Source of the DNA: Ensifer canadensis
GTDB lineage: Bacteria > Pseudomonadota > Alphaproteobacteria > Rhizobiales > Rhizobiaceae
Assembly: GCF_017488845.2 (NCBI RefSeq)
Contig: NZ_CP083374.1
Coordinates: 882,879-946,878 of the forward strand
DNA: 64,000 bases
Direction of reading: 5' to 3'
Shown piece by piece: positions 28,809 to 37,946 of this stretch. Each line of letters begins with the position of its first letter. Within the stretch, counting starts at the first letter, position 1. The position numbers and the translations under genes are program-made. The notes under the pieces were generated by a model, which was not told the origin of the DNA, made no database searches, and saw only the letters and a program-made list of their open reading frames with translations.

Positions 28809-30227
28809 ATGACAGACGCAGCGAAGGCGGTTTCGAGTTCGAATTGTTTGTTGTTTCGCCTGTCTTTCTTTCGTTGGGGCAGTGCGGTCGCCGGCGCTTT
28901 CCTTGCGCTGACGTCGGCGGCGGGACTGTCCCTGGCACAGGAACAGCCGGCATTCCCGGGCGCTGAGGGCTACGGAAAGATGGCAACGGGAGGAAGGGGC
29001 GGGGCGATCATCCCGGTCACCAACCTCAACGACGCTGGCCCCGGTAGCCTGCGCGCCTGCATCGATCTCAGTGGCCCGCGCAATTGCGTGTTCAAGGTCG
29101 GCGGAACCATCACGCTGAAAAGTTCATTGGTTGTGCGGGACCAGAACGCCAATCTGTCCATTCTCGGCCAGACGGCACCGGGTGGCGGCATCCTGCTGAC
29201 TATCGACCAGACAAACAGCGAGGGTCTACACACGCCCTTCGTCGTCAAGGGATCAGTCAACGTCATCATCCGTCATCTGCGGATGCGGCCGCAGTTTTCC
29301 AATTCGATACCGAATGTTGATGGCGTGACGATCGAGGACAGTCGGCTGGTTTATGTCGATCACGTGTCGACGTCCTGGGCGACGGATGAGAACTTCAACG
29401 CCTATGCCACCACGACGGATCTAACCGTTGCCAATTCCCTGTTTGCCGAAGGCCTGAACAAGCACAGCAAATGCGCGCTTCTCGGCTCGGATCCGCGGGG
29501 CCCACAAAACATCAGCTTCTGGAAAAATGCTTGTGTTTCCAACAGGGACAGGAACCCGGACAATAACCACTATGGCGGCTCATGCATCGAGATCGTCAAC
29601 AATCTCTTCTTTAACGCAGCGTCCGAGTGGGGCGAAATATTCTCGCAATTTCCCGGGGGGACGCCGATCTCCTTTGTCGGTAACTACTTCAAGGCAGGCC
29701 CGAGTACCAACGAAGTCACCTATGCGATGAACTGGAACGACACGGCCAGTGTCGACAACCCGAAGCTCTACCAAAGCGGCAATGTTACCTGGAGTTTTGG
29801 AAAAAAATCGATCGTCGCGATCGCGCCCGACACGCTCGGCTTCGTCGTCGACAAGCCGCCTTGTCCGTTGGCGATTGCTAATCCCGAGCCGGCCGAGGCG
29901 GTCTATGCCTCCGTCACGGCGACCGCGGGCGCCTTCCCGCGTGATGGCGTTGATACACGGGTGATCGCCGAAATCGGGCCCATCGGGCAAAAGGGCGGCG
30001 GCAAGATGGTCAGCGTGCCGGGTGCCCTGCCGGAAATCGCCAATGGCGAGCCTTATCTCGATTCCGATGTTGACGGCATGGCCGACGCGATCGAGCCGCA
30101 GTTTGGTGCCGCAGCGGTCAGCAATGACCCTTGGGTCGACGGCGACGGTAACGGGTGGTCGAACTTCGACGACTTCATGCAGTGGCTTTCTGAAGAGCGC
30201 ATCGCCGGACGCTATCCCACAGACTGA
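28809..30227 (+). CDS. Secreted pectate-lyase-like parallel beta-helix protein
   Basis: ATG 28809 is chosen because AGGAG lies 7 bases upstream; 472 residues. A long signal peptide with hydrophobic core (WGSAVAGAFLALTSAAGLS) ends near LAQ-EQ. The mature protein opens with AFPGAEGYGKMATGGRGG, a hallmark of pectate-lyase-type beta-helix enzymes, and continues with helix rungs such as NVIIRHLRMRP and VDHVSTSWATDE. The C-terminus has two calcium-binding thrombospondin type 3-like loops: DSDVDGMADAIE and DGDGNGWSNFDDF. It is probably a periplasmic or extracellular polysaccharide lyase that trims or releases the polymer made by this locus; the substrate is inferred only from location. Confidence 0.82.
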   Translation: MTDAAKAVSSSNCLLFRLSFFRWGSAVAGAFLALTSAAGLSLAQEQPAFPGAEGYGKMATGGRGGAIIPVTNLNDAGPGSLRACIDLSGPRNCVFKVGGTITLKSSLVVRDQNANLSILGQTAPGGGILLTIDQTNSEGLHTPFVVKGSVNVIIRHLRMRPQFSNSIPNVDGVTIEDSRLVYVDHVSTSWATDENFNAYATTTDLTVANSLFAEGLNKHSKCALLGSDPRGPQNISFWKNACVSNRDRNPDNNHYGGSCIEIVNNLFFNAASEWGEIFSQFPGGTPISFVGNYFKAGPSTNEVTYAMNWNDTASVDNPKLYQSGNVTWSFGKKSIVAIAPDTLGFVVDKPPCPLAIANPEPAEAVYASVTATAGAFPRDGVDTRVIAEIGPIGQKGGGKMVSVPGALPEIANGEPYLDSDVDGMADAIEPQFGAAAVSNDPWVDGDGNGWSNFDDFMQWLSEERIAGRYPTD

Positions 30228-30237
30228 AGATGTTCGA

Positions 30238-31578
30238 CTAGATGAGCCGGCGATAAGCCACATACATCATCGCCAGCCACACGACTGACATGACGATATG
30301 GGCAACATTGGCGCCCATGGCGCCAATCTGCGGAATGAAGATCAACGCCGTCACGTAAAAGCCCACGACCGAAATCAACACGCTCGTGAGGACTCTGTGT
30401 TCCTCTCCTATCGCCAACAGTGCCGAGCGGAAGACGGCACCGACGAGGGTTAGTGTTACGGCAATCGACTGGACAATCACCAGTGGCGCGGCGCCGACGA
30501 ATTGCGGTCCGGCTGTCCATTTCAGCAGCGGCTCGATCGAGACGTAGAATGCACCTATCATCGCGACGCCGAATGCAAGGAGCAACCACTGCGTCTGGGA
30601 TACGGCGCGCCGGAATTCGGCGCTCGCGCCCGCGGCCCATGCGCGAGCGAGTTCAGGATAGAGCACCGTCTGGACCTGGCTGCCTGCTTGTTGCGCCAGG
30701 CGACCGACGCGCTTGGCGATGTGAAACAGCCCTGCTGAAGCCGGGTCGGCGAGGTAGCCGACCAGCAATGTGTCAAGTTCGTTGGCGCTTGCGCGAATGG
30801 TCAGCGAGACATTCGCCGATATCGCGAATTTCCATAGGCCGGGAAAGCGGGTCCGAAGCTGTGCCATTGACGCCGACGCCAGACCGTGAAGCAAGCCTTC
30901 GCGCTTGAGGGCAACTAAGGAAAAAGTAACCAGCGAAATGGCGCTCAGGATCTGCGCTGCCATCCAGATCAATGCGAATTCGAACAGCCCAGCACCGGTT
31001 ATGTAGCCGAGAAAACAGAGGATGACGCGCAAGAGGCTCGAAATTACCTGGCCGTAGGCTAGGGAGGTGAACCTGCCAAAAAGCCTGAGGACCGCTGTCG
31101 GCATGCCGGAAAGCTGAAAAGGCAAGACGAAGCAGTAAACGAGGACCAGTTCTTTCACCGGCTCCGAGAGGTCGAAGAAGGGTGCGGCGAGAAGAACCAG
31201 CAAGATTGCGATCAGGCAACCGGCGATCGCGGCCGCGACATCGAGAAGGAGTCCAAACTTCAAGATGGCGCGCAGATCGTCGTTACGCCCGGCCTCTTTT
31301 GCCTCGCTCCCGAACTTAATGAGCGGCTGCCAGGACTGAAAGCTGACCAGCCGCTCGACCGCCCTTATGTATGCGAAGCACAGCGCTAACATGCCATAGT
31401 CGGCCGGACCGAGTGCGCGTGCGGTCAAGGCAAAACCGGCGAGCCCAATGATCGAGCCGAGGAAATTGCCCGTCATCAGATGAGCGACCGCCTGCAGCCT
31501 CTCCTTAAGGCTTTTTTCCCGCCTCGCGATGTCGCCGAACGCCTTCACGGCGCGTCGTAGTTTCTTGCGGATCGTCAC
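30238..31578 (-). CDS. Wzx-type polysaccharide flippase
   Basis: 446 residues, GTG start. About twelve hydrophobic segments from residue 33 to the end, with an initial LTGNFLGSIIGLAGFALTAR and ALGPADYGMLALCFAYIR typical of the MATE/MOP-fold oligosaccharide flippases. It would move the undecaprenyl-linked repeat unit across the inner membrane, upstream of the Wzy-like protein. It is convergent with the lyase gene (10-base gap) and divergent from the exporter gene at 31823. Confidence 0.86.
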   Translation of the reverse strand: MTIRKKLRRAVKAFGDIARREKSLKERLQAVAHLMTGNFLGSIIGLAGFALTARALGPADYGMLALCFAYIRAVERLVSFQSWQPLIKFGSEAKEAGRNDDLRAILKFGLLLDVAAAIAGCLIAILLVLLAAPFFDLSEPVKELVLVYCFVLPFQLSGMPTAVLRLFGRFTSLAYGQVISSLLRVILCFLGYITGAGLFEFALIWMAAQILSAISLVTFSLVALKREGLLHGLASASMAQLRTRFPGLWKFAISANVSLTIRASANELDTLLVGYLADPASAGLFHIAKRVGRLAQQAGSQVQTVLYPELARAWAAGASAEFRRAVSQTQWLLLAFGVAMIGAFYVSIEPLLKWTAGPQFVGAAPLVIVQSIAVTLTLVGAVFRSALLAIGEEHRVLTSVLISVVGFYVTALIFIPQIGAMGANVAHIVMSVVWLAMMYVAYRRLI

Positions 31579-31640
31579 GCGCGTTCCAGAAGATCATGCC
31601 GGGGGCGCCGGCGAGAGAAGGGACAGTCTAGGTAGCTCTT

Positions 31641-31663
31641 TCGGGGTAATCCATCGGGGTAAT
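31641..31663. repeat. Tandem TCGGGGTAAT repeat, candidate activator site
   Basis: TCGGGGTAAT occurs at 31641-31650 and again at 31654-31663, a 13-base spacing (little more than one helical turn). It lies in the divergent Wzx/exporter region, about 40 bases upstream of a TATAAT hexamer. A regulator contacting one face of DNA is possible; this is inference. Confidence 0.3.
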
Positions 31664-31699
31664 AAAAATCGAAATTACTCTCCCTTTGGGGATATGTAT

Positions 31700-31705
31700 T
31701 ATAAT
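31700..31705 (+). promoter_or_regulatory. Candidate -10 element for the exporter operon
   Basis: TATAAT matches the -10 consensus exactly, in the AT-rich divergent region 118 bases before the exporter start. No good -35 sits at 16-18 bases upstream (TTACTC at 19), which would fit an activator-dependent promoter. Confidence 0.3.
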
Positions 31706-31822
31706 GTTACCGCATCTTTTTATTTTCAACCAAAATCCTTTGACGGCTCGGCGAACGTCAGAATATAGTCGCCGACAATACGATCTCCGAGCGTTGTCTT
31801 TTCTTTCGAGAGGCGCAATCGC

Positions 31823-33067
31823 ATGACCGGAATCACGAGCTCATTCGACAGGAGCCTGGCGAGAAGGATTTCCAAATATCTTCTCGCAGCGATCCTGTGT
31901 TTTCTGCTCAGCGTGACGACGGGGGGAGGGCTTTCCGCCGACTATCGGCTGTCTACGGGCGATATCCTCACCTTCGACTTCCTGGACGACGCCGAGATTC
32001 CCGTGACGGTAACGATTTCGAGCGACGGCGATGCCCAATTTCCTTTGATTGGATCCGTCAAGATCGCTGGATTGACGGTGACCGCGGCCTTGGAAAAATT
32101 ACGCTCCGAGTACCGTTCCCGGGAAATCCTGATTGATCCAAAGCTCTCGCTCAACATCTCCACGTTTCGTCCGATCTTCGTTCTCGGCGAAGTGCGAAGC
32201 CCCGGTTCCTTCCCCTTCTACGGCGGCCTGACGGTAGAACAGGCCGTGGGTCTCGCTGGCGGCACCCAGATCGCATCCGTCAATCCGTCCGATCGGATCG
32301 TGGCGCGCGCAAGGCTCCGCGGCGAGATTGAGGGAGCTGACGCGCAAATCGTCTATGAGGCGATTTACGCTGCCCGTCTGGTTGCGCAACTGAAGAACAG
32401 CGCGAAGATCGACCTGAAGGACGTGCCGGAAGTCGCCAGCGGATACCTCGCCGACTTACCTCTCAAAGGGGTTATCGAGGTCGAGGAAAAGATCCTGAGT
32501 GCCGATCTCGCCGCCAACAAGTCCCAGAGCGCCATTTTGTCGGAAGGAATTGTCCAGGGGCAAGGCGCGATAGACATCCTCGATCAACTTGTGGCTCAAC
32601 AAAAGGAAGTGGTCGACATCAATGAAAAGGACCTGGCGCGGGTGAGCTCGCTGCGCAAGCGTGAACTCAACACCGAAAGCGACCTTTCACGCGCCAGGAG
32701 CAACGCATCGAACGAAAAGTCCCAGTTGCTTGAGACCTTCGCGACGCTTGCCCGTTCACGGCGGGAGCTGAGCGAAATGAAGCTGGAATTCGCCAAGCTC
32801 GGGGCGGATCGCGAGAAGGAAATTCTCATGCAACTGCAGGAGCGCGACGTGGAGATCAAGAAACTGATCGCCAGCAGGCAAGCTGCCCAGGAGCAAATTC
32901 TGCTGATGGCGGCGGCGAGCGCCGATGAAGCAAACAAATCCAAGATCAGTTACACCTACGAGATCCGCCGCAACCCCGTCGGCGGCAAGCCGGCGAGCAT
33001 TGAGGCTTCCCCATTAACGGAAATGCTGCCGGGCGACGTCTTGGTAGTGGCAATAACGGGCATGTAA
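31823..33067 (+). CDS. Polysaccharide export protein, Wza/ExoF family
   Basis: 414 residues. Signal-like hydrophobic N-terminus (YLLAAILCFLLSVTTGGGLS), then the polysaccharide-export (PES) domain YRLSTGDILTFDFLDD near 49-65, and an SLBB segment PIFVLGEVRSPGSFPFYGG near 115-133. A long heptad-rich coiled coil (about 205-355) and a C-terminal LTEMLPGDVLVVAI follow, as in rhizobial ExoF, a periplasmic/outer-membrane partner of ExoP. No lipoprotein cysteine was seen, in line with ExoF and unlike E. coli Wza. It heads the run with the sugar transferase, deacetylase and aminotransferase genes. Confidence 0.87.
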   Translation: MTGITSSFDRSLARRISKYLLAAILCFLLSVTTGGGLSADYRLSTGDILTFDFLDDAEIPVTVTISSDGDAQFPLIGSVKIAGLTVTAALEKLRSEYRSREILIDPKLSLNISTFRPIFVLGEVRSPGSFPFYGGLTVEQAVGLAGGTQIASVNPSDRIVARARLRGEIEGADAQIVYEAIYAARLVAQLKNSAKIDLKDVPEVASGYLADLPLKGVIEVEEKILSADLAANKSQSAILSEGIVQGQGAIDILDQLVAQQKEVVDINEKDLARVSSLRKRELNTESDLSRARSNASNEKSQLLETFATLARSRRELSEMKLEFAKLGADREKEILMQLQERDVEIKKLIASRQAAQEQILLMAAASADEANKSKISYTYEIRRNPVGGKPASIEASPLTEMLPGDVLVVAITGM

Positions 33068-33108
33068 GCAAGCACGGTCACGGCGGCACCGCCGACCAAA
33101 CAGACGAC

Positions 33109-33816
33109 GTGACGGAGAGCGGATTGAGACGGAACGGCCGACATGCACTCGAGATGGGCCCTATAGCTTTACCAGCTGAAAATGGCCGGGTAGACAGCGT
33201 TCTCATCGCCGGCGTGTTGCTTATCCTCTGCCTGCCGCTGATGCTGTTGGCGGCCGCGATTGTATTCGCCACACTCGGTCGGCCACTCATTTTTCGACAA
33301 TTGCGTGCCGGTCTCGGGGCTAAGCCATTTTCCATCGTCAAGTTTCGCACCATGCGCGAAGGTCGCGATGCGAACGGACACCTGTTGCCCGACCAACTGC
33401 GCGCGACGAGACTGACATGGTTTCTGCGACGCACGCGCCTCGACGAATTGCCGCAATTCCTTTCCGTTGCGCGGGGTGAGATGGCCTTCGTCGGACCGCG
33501 CCCGCTTGGTCCCACAACCATCGCGGAATTCGGTGAACTCGGCCGGGTCCGATGCCGGGTACTGCCCGGCATCACCGGATGGGCGCAGGTCAACGGCAAT
33601 ACACGCCTGTCGAACGAGGAGAAACTGGCGCTCGACATCTGGTATGTCGATCATGCTGGTCGATGGCTCGACACGCGCATCCTCGTCATGACCGTACTCA
33701 CGCTTGTCGCCGGCGAGAAGCGAAACGACAGGCACTTGGCAGAGGCACGGCGTCATGTCGCCGAACGATACGGCGCCGCCGCGCCTTTCGCACCACTAGG
33801 AGAAAGCCATCGATGA
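33109..33816 (+). CDS. Initiating undecaprenyl-phosphate sugar-phosphate transferase (PglC/ExoY-like)
   Basis: 235 residues from GTG 33109 (ATG 33154 is an alternative). A single hydrophobic segment (VLIAGVLLILCLPLMLLAAA) precedes the catalytic block: PLIFRQLRAGLGAKPFSIVK, FRTMREG, LRRTRLDELPQF and MAFVGPRPL. This is the short, monotopic bacterial sugar transferase type that moves sugar-1-phosphate from a UDP-sugar to undecaprenyl phosphate, the first committed step of repeat-unit assembly. Together with the WbpM/PglF-like dehydratase it fits initiation with an N-acetylated deoxy-sugar phosphate. Its stop overlaps the deacetylase start. Confidence 0.9.
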   Translation: MTESGLRRNGRHALEMGPIALPAENGRVDSVLIAGVLLILCLPLMLLAAAIVFATLGRPLIFRQLRAGLGAKPFSIVKFRTMREGRDANGHLLPDQLRATRLTWFLRRTRLDELPQFLSVARGEMAFVGPRPLGPTTIAEFGELGRVRCRVLPGITGWAQVNGNTRLSNEEKLALDIWYVDHAGRWLDTRILVMTVLTLVAGEKRNDRHLAEARRHVAERYGAAAPFAPLGESHR

Positions 33817-34547
33817 GCAAGCGAGCCAAGGCAAAGAGGGGTCCCGCGTTGCCTGTTCCGCTCTCGTTTGGCCGAACCCTGGTGATCGCGCCACACCCGG
33901 ATGACGAGGTGTTGGGAGCGGGCGGAACGATCGCTCGACTGACCGCGGAAGGCGAGCGGGTGTTCGTGGCGATCGTAACCGAGGGGCGGCCTCCCGCCTT
34001 CACTTCGGAAAGCATCGCTCTAGTCAGAGCGGAGGCCAATCAGGCCCACGCATTGCTAGGCGTGGAGGAAACATTCTGGCTCGGTTTCGAAGCAGCCGGT
34101 CTCGACCTGGCCGGGCATTCCGCCGTCAACAGCGCGCTCTCGGATCTCGTTCGTCTCCTATCTCCCGAGACAGTTCTTCTGCCATTTCCCGGCGACATTC
34201 ATCGAGATCATCAGCTAGCGTTCCTTTCGGCGTTGGTGGCAAGTCGACCCCACCAGGAAAGCTTCCCTCATCGCATACTGGCCTATGAAACACTGTCCGA
34301 GACCAACTGGAACGCGCCCTATCTGACCCCAGGCTTCACGCCAAACGTCTTCGTCGACATCTCGAGCTATTTCGAAAAAAAGCTCGAAGCAATGCAGTGT
34401 TTTGCGTCCCAGATCCGCTCGCCGCCACACGAGCGATCGACGAGAACGCTGTCGGCGCTGGCGCAATTGCGCGGCGCGACGGTGATGAGCGAAGCGGCCG
34501 AAGCGTTCGTCCTTGTTCGTTGGATGCTGCCACAGACGCGCTCATGA
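33813..34547 (+). CDS. PIG-L family N-acetylsugar deacetylase
   Basis: ATG 33813 overlaps the sugar-transferase stop (ATGA) and has AGGAGA upstream; 244 residues. The zinc-binding PHPDDEVLGAGG (near 28-39) and the later HRDHQLAF histidines (near 130) are the PIG-L/LmbE deacetylase signature. Such enzymes remove acetyl from N-acetylglucosamine-type sugars. No signal peptide, so it should act in the cytosol on a nucleotide- or lipid-linked sugar. A free amine made here could be the target for N-formylation or N-sulfation; that link is inferred. Confidence 0.87.
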   Translation: MSKRAKAKRGPALPVPLSFGRTLVIAPHPDDEVLGAGGTIARLTAEGERVFVAIVTEGRPPAFTSESIALVRAEANQAHALLGVEETFWLGFEAAGLDLAGHSAVNSALSDLVRLLSPETVLLPFPGDIHRDHQLAFLSALVASRPHQESFPHRILAYETLSETNWNAPYLTPGFTPNVFVDISSYFEKKLEAMQCFASQIRSPPHERSTRTLSALAQLRGATVMSEAAEAFVLVRWMLPQTRS

Positions 34548-34572
34548 CAGGATGGAGTTCGGGGGGACACAG

Positions 34573-35733
34573 ATGCATCGATGGCCCATCTACGATGAAC
34601 AGCAGATCGCAGACGTCTGCAACGTGCTGCGAACCGGCGAGGTCAACGCCTGGACTGGACCTCACGTTCGCGCCTTTGAAGCGGCCTATGAACATTATCT
34701 GGACATGCGGCATGCGATCGCGCTTGCAAACGGAACCGTCGCGCTTGACTTGGCACTTCATGCACTCGACCTGCAGCCCGACGACGAGGTCGTCGTTACA
34801 CCCAGGAGCTTTATAGCTTCCGCATCCTGCGTGGTCATGGCCGGGGGTAGGGCGGTGTTCGCCGATGTCGACGAGGAGAGCCAGAACATCACGGTAGAGA
34901 CGATCGGCCGCTGCCTGTCAAAAAAGACCAGAGGCATTATAGCGGTTCATCTCGCCGGCTGGCCCTGCGACATGCCGGCAATCATGGCGCTGGCGGCCGA
35001 AAACGATCTCTGGGTGATCGAGGACTGCGCCCAGGCGCACGGAGCCTCCATAGCAGGCCACCCCGTCGGAACGTTCGGCGAGATCGCCGCATTTTCGTTT
35101 TGCCAGGACAAGATAATTTCGACGGGCGGCGAAGGTGGCCTGGTCGCACTAAACGACGAGGCCATGTGGAAACGCGCCTGGAGCCGCAAGGACCACGGCA
35201 AGAGCTACGATGCCGTGTTCAAGACGGAGCATCCCCCGGGGTTCCGTTGGCTGCATGAGACGATCGGCACCAACTGGCGCATGACGTCGATACAGGCAGT
35301 GCTCGGGACGGCGCAGCTCGCCACGCTTGCCAACACTCACGATATCCGTGCGGTCAACGCAGCAATCCTTCACGACGCCATCAAGGATCTGTCGGCGCTT
35401 CGCACCCCAATGCCGCCGCCGGATTTCGTCCATGCGTGGTATCGCTTCTACAGTTTCGTGAAGCCAGAAATGCTGCGCGACGGATGGAACCGGGATCGGC
35501 TTGTGGCGGAGATCAATGGCCGCGGCGTGCCGTGTTTTAGTGGCAGTTGCTCGGAAATCTATCGGGAACAGGCATTCATCAACGTCGGCATGGTGCCGGC
35601 GCACCGACTTCCAGTCGCCCGGTCTCTCGGAGAAACGAGCCTGGCCTTTCTGGTGGATCCCAGTTTCGACGAGCAGGCAATGAGGACGATCGCGGACGTC
35701 GTCAGGAACGTCGTCGTGGGCGCTACGAAGTGA
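34573..35733 (+). CDS. DegT/DnrJ/EryC1/StrS-family PLP-dependent aminotransferase
   Basis: ATG 34573 is selected over in-frame starts at 34513 and 34552, because GGGGGGA lies about 8 bases upstream; 386 residues. ANGTVALDLALHAL near 55 and VIEDCAQAHGA near 145 are the PLP phosphate and ring contacts; the Schiff-base lysine lies in FSFCQDKIISTGGEGG near 175-190. Family members aminate keto-sugar nucleotides. It would naturally use the 4-keto sugar made by the dehydratase at 2345-4537 to give a 4-amino-4,6-dideoxy sugar. A different keto position cannot be excluded. Confidence 0.9.
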   Translation: MHRWPIYDEQQIADVCNVLRTGEVNAWTGPHVRAFEAAYEHYLDMRHAIALANGTVALDLALHALDLQPDDEVVVTPRSFIASASCVVMAGGRAVFADVDEESQNITVETIGRCLSKKTRGIIAVHLAGWPCDMPAIMALAAENDLWVIEDCAQAHGASIAGHPVGTFGEIAAFSFCQDKIISTGGEGGLVALNDEAMWKRAWSRKDHGKSYDAVFKTEHPPGFRWLHETIGTNWRMTSIQAVLGTAQLATLANTHDIRAVNAAILHDAIKDLSALRTPMPPPDFVHAWYRFYSFVKPEMLRDGWNRDRLVAEINGRGVPCFSGSCSEIYREQAFINVGMVPAHRLPVARSLGETSLAFLVDPSFDEQAMRTIADVVRNVVVGATK

Positions 35734-36068
35734 CCGCGTGAACAGCAGCTCGTTCGCGCATGCAGTGAGCTGCGATCGGTTCGAGCATACGGTCTGCTCG
35801 GGACAGAATGGACCGAAACCAGGTTCTGCCGGATTTTCGGCGAGAAACGAGGAACGCGTCCGCCAACGCAGCATGAGAGGTCACCCGAACACGCTTGAGC
35901 ATGCCCCTGTGACACCCTGCAAATGCTGCTCATCGGCACCCCCTGACGGCGCACTGAAGCCGTCGCGGCAGCGGGTAAAACAGAATACACTGCAACTGCG
36001 ATCCGGAATGTAACAACCATCATCTAATTGACCGAGGACGTGTGGAACGCGAAGGGGAACATCAAGGA
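35734..36068. other. Intergenic region, nothing recognised
   Basis: 335 bases between the aminotransferase and GT4 genes. Short ORFs on both strands lack motifs. An alternative GTG start for the next gene lies at 36042. No terminator or operator was recognised. Confidence 0.35.
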
Positions 36069-37220
36069 ATGGCAACGAGCCCGTATCGTGGCGCGTACGA
36101 CCATCCGGACCAAAAAACGACCAGAACCACGATTGTCGTCCCGGCACTCGGCGCCGGCGGCACCGAGCACGTCGTCAGCCTGGTAGCAAATCACTGGTCA
36201 CGGCAAGGGCATGAGGTAACCATCATTACTTTCGAGGCACCAACTTCGGAGGCCTATTATCCGATCGATCCGCATATCGATATCTGGCGGCTCGGTGGGG
36301 CAGGGCGGCCTCGATCGAACCTTCATTCCGGTCTGATGGCGTTTCGCAGGATGCGAAAGCTTGCCGCCGCGCTTCGAGCGTCGCGCCCGACCTTCATCCT
36401 CAGCTTCCTCACGCGTACAAACGTTCTCACGCTGCTCGCAGGCTGGCGGCTTGGTGTGCCGATCATCGTTTCCGAGCGCAACAATCCCGAACTGCAGCCC
36501 GTTGGACGCGGCTGGAAGCGAATGCAGCGATGGCTCTACCCGCGCGCCTTCGGCTTGGTAACGATGACGCGCGGGGCGCTCGAAGCCTTTCCACCCGCCA
36601 TGCGCAAGCGGGGCTGGGTCGTTCCCAATGCATCCGATCTGCCGCCGGGTTGGAACAGGAGACGTGAGGATAACACGCTGACTGCCGTCGGACGCCTGAC
36701 CCACCAAAAAGGCTTCGACCTGTTGCTCGAGGCATTCGCCAAAATCGCGCCGGATTTGCCGGAGTGGCATTTGCGCATATGGGGGGAAGGGGAGGAGCGG
36801 GCAAACCTTGAGGCGCAAAGGAACCGCCTGGGTCTTGCCGACCGGGTGAGCATGCCGGGCGTCACGAAGCGGCCAGGAGAATGGGTGGAGACGGCCGACG
36901 TGTTCGTACTCTCATCGCGCTATGAGGGATGGGGGATCGTGCTTCTGGAGGCGATGGCCGCCGGGATTCCCACCGTGTCGTTCCGGTGCCAATGGGGCCC
37001 CGAAGAAATGATCAGCGATGGCGATGATGGAATCCTGGTCGATAGGGAAGATGTCGACGCCTTGGCCGCGGCCCTCGTAAGGGTTCTGCGCGATCCGCTG
37101 CTCAGATATCATCTTGGACGCACTGCGGAACAAAGTGCACGGCGCTTCACCCAGGAACGGGTGCTGGCAGAGTGGGACGCGGTCGCGGCAGCAACACGCG
37201 TGGTGCTCCACAGCGAGTAA
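36069..37220 (+). CDS. Glycosyltransferase family 4 (paralogue of 25914-27059)
   Basis: ATG 36069 is preferred (GTG 36042 possible); 383 residues. Glycine loop ALGAGGTEHVVSLVANHW near 25-42, VSERNNPELQP near 135, and YEGWGIVLLEAMAAGIP near 280-296 mark a GT4 retaining transferase. The VSERNNP and GAGGTE blocks are shared with the GT4 at 25914-27059, so both probably add similar HexNAc-type residues. It is the last clear gene of the +-strand exporter/initiator/aminotransferase run. Confidence 0.88.
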   Translation: MATSPYRGAYDHPDQKTTRTTIVVPALGAGGTEHVVSLVANHWSRQGHEVTIITFEAPTSEAYYPIDPHIDIWRLGGAGRPRSNLHSGLMAFRRMRKLAAALRASRPTFILSFLTRTNVLTLLAGWRLGVPIIVSERNNPELQPVGRGWKRMQRWLYPRAFGLVTMTRGALEAFPPAMRKRGWVVPNASDLPPGWNRRREDNTLTAVGRLTHQKGFDLLLEAFAKIAPDLPEWHLRIWGEGEERANLEAQRNRLGLADRVSMPGVTKRPGEWVETADVFVLSSRYEGWGIVLLEAMAAGIPTVSFRCQWGPEEMISDGDDGILVDREDVDALAAALVRVLRDPLLRYHLGRTAEQSARRFTQERVLAEWDAVAAATRVVLHSE

Positions 37221-37946
37221 CGCGGCGTCGCGACCAGCATAGAAATCCCATGCCTTGCGGCAACCGTCGCAGATGCCGCGCGTGCAGGTGCCACGGAAGA
37301 AGGCGAAGACCTTGTCATGGGCGTCGAAGACCATCTCCTGGCTCTCGCGCACATCTGGCCGGACGAACATCATCCGGCTGTGGCAGGCCGGACATGGGCA
37401 ACCTTGACGCTCGTCCTCACGCCGTTGCTCAAAATGATCTCGTGGCTCCAGTCGGATAGGTGAGCCTCACCTGGGGCGTAATAGTGGGGTGCATAGGCTT
37501 CCGCCGTCCCAGCTCCCCGGTTCTTCGATCTCGATGAGGTTCCGCAAAGCAACGGAGCAGTTGCGCAGGGAGTGCCAACAATCAGCGACCTGCTGCGCTT
37601 TCGGCGCTCCCTCCGGAGTCAAATCCTATTATGCCCTTTGTCGACCATTAGACCATTGCTGCAGGACAAGCCCTGGAGGATTATATCCATAGGCCGCATC
37701 AAAAGGACGCATGCGTTCTGGACCATTGCGGGTGGGCATGCCGGTCTGAAATGCTTGCGGCAGGTTTAAGGTGAGTGAACGACAATCACTCGGTCCGGGA
37801 CTTGGCGAAAGGGCCGCTGACAAGTATCTACGACAGTCATCGCTCGCTCATACTCGCTCGCAGCGGTCCAAAAACGAACCAAGCGGTTTGGGGCCTAGAG
37901 ACGGCTTGAGAGTGGTGCGGTTGGAAGCGGGCGAGGAACGAGCACT
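37221..37946. other. Gene-poor stretch with a possible zinc-ribbon remnant
   Basis: 726 bases between two glycosyltransferase genes. On the minus strand, about 37221-37400, one frame reads GCPCPACHSRMMFVRPDVRE and later TCTRGICDGCRKAW. The four paired cysteines look like a small zinc-ribbon protein, but the frame has no good start and runs on into the antisense of the GT4 gene, so it is most likely a decayed fragment. The remainder has no supportable gene. Confidence 0.35.

Noticed and set aside
33061..33108. GGCGGCACCGCC as a terminator between exporter and sugar-transferase genes
   Set aside because: The stem is short and no T-run follows; the genes are more likely cotranscribed.
36912..37373. 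153-residue minus-strand ORF as a full gene
   Set aside because: Only its first 50-60 residues look protein-like; the remainder is antisense to the GT4 gene. Recorded as a possible remnant only.
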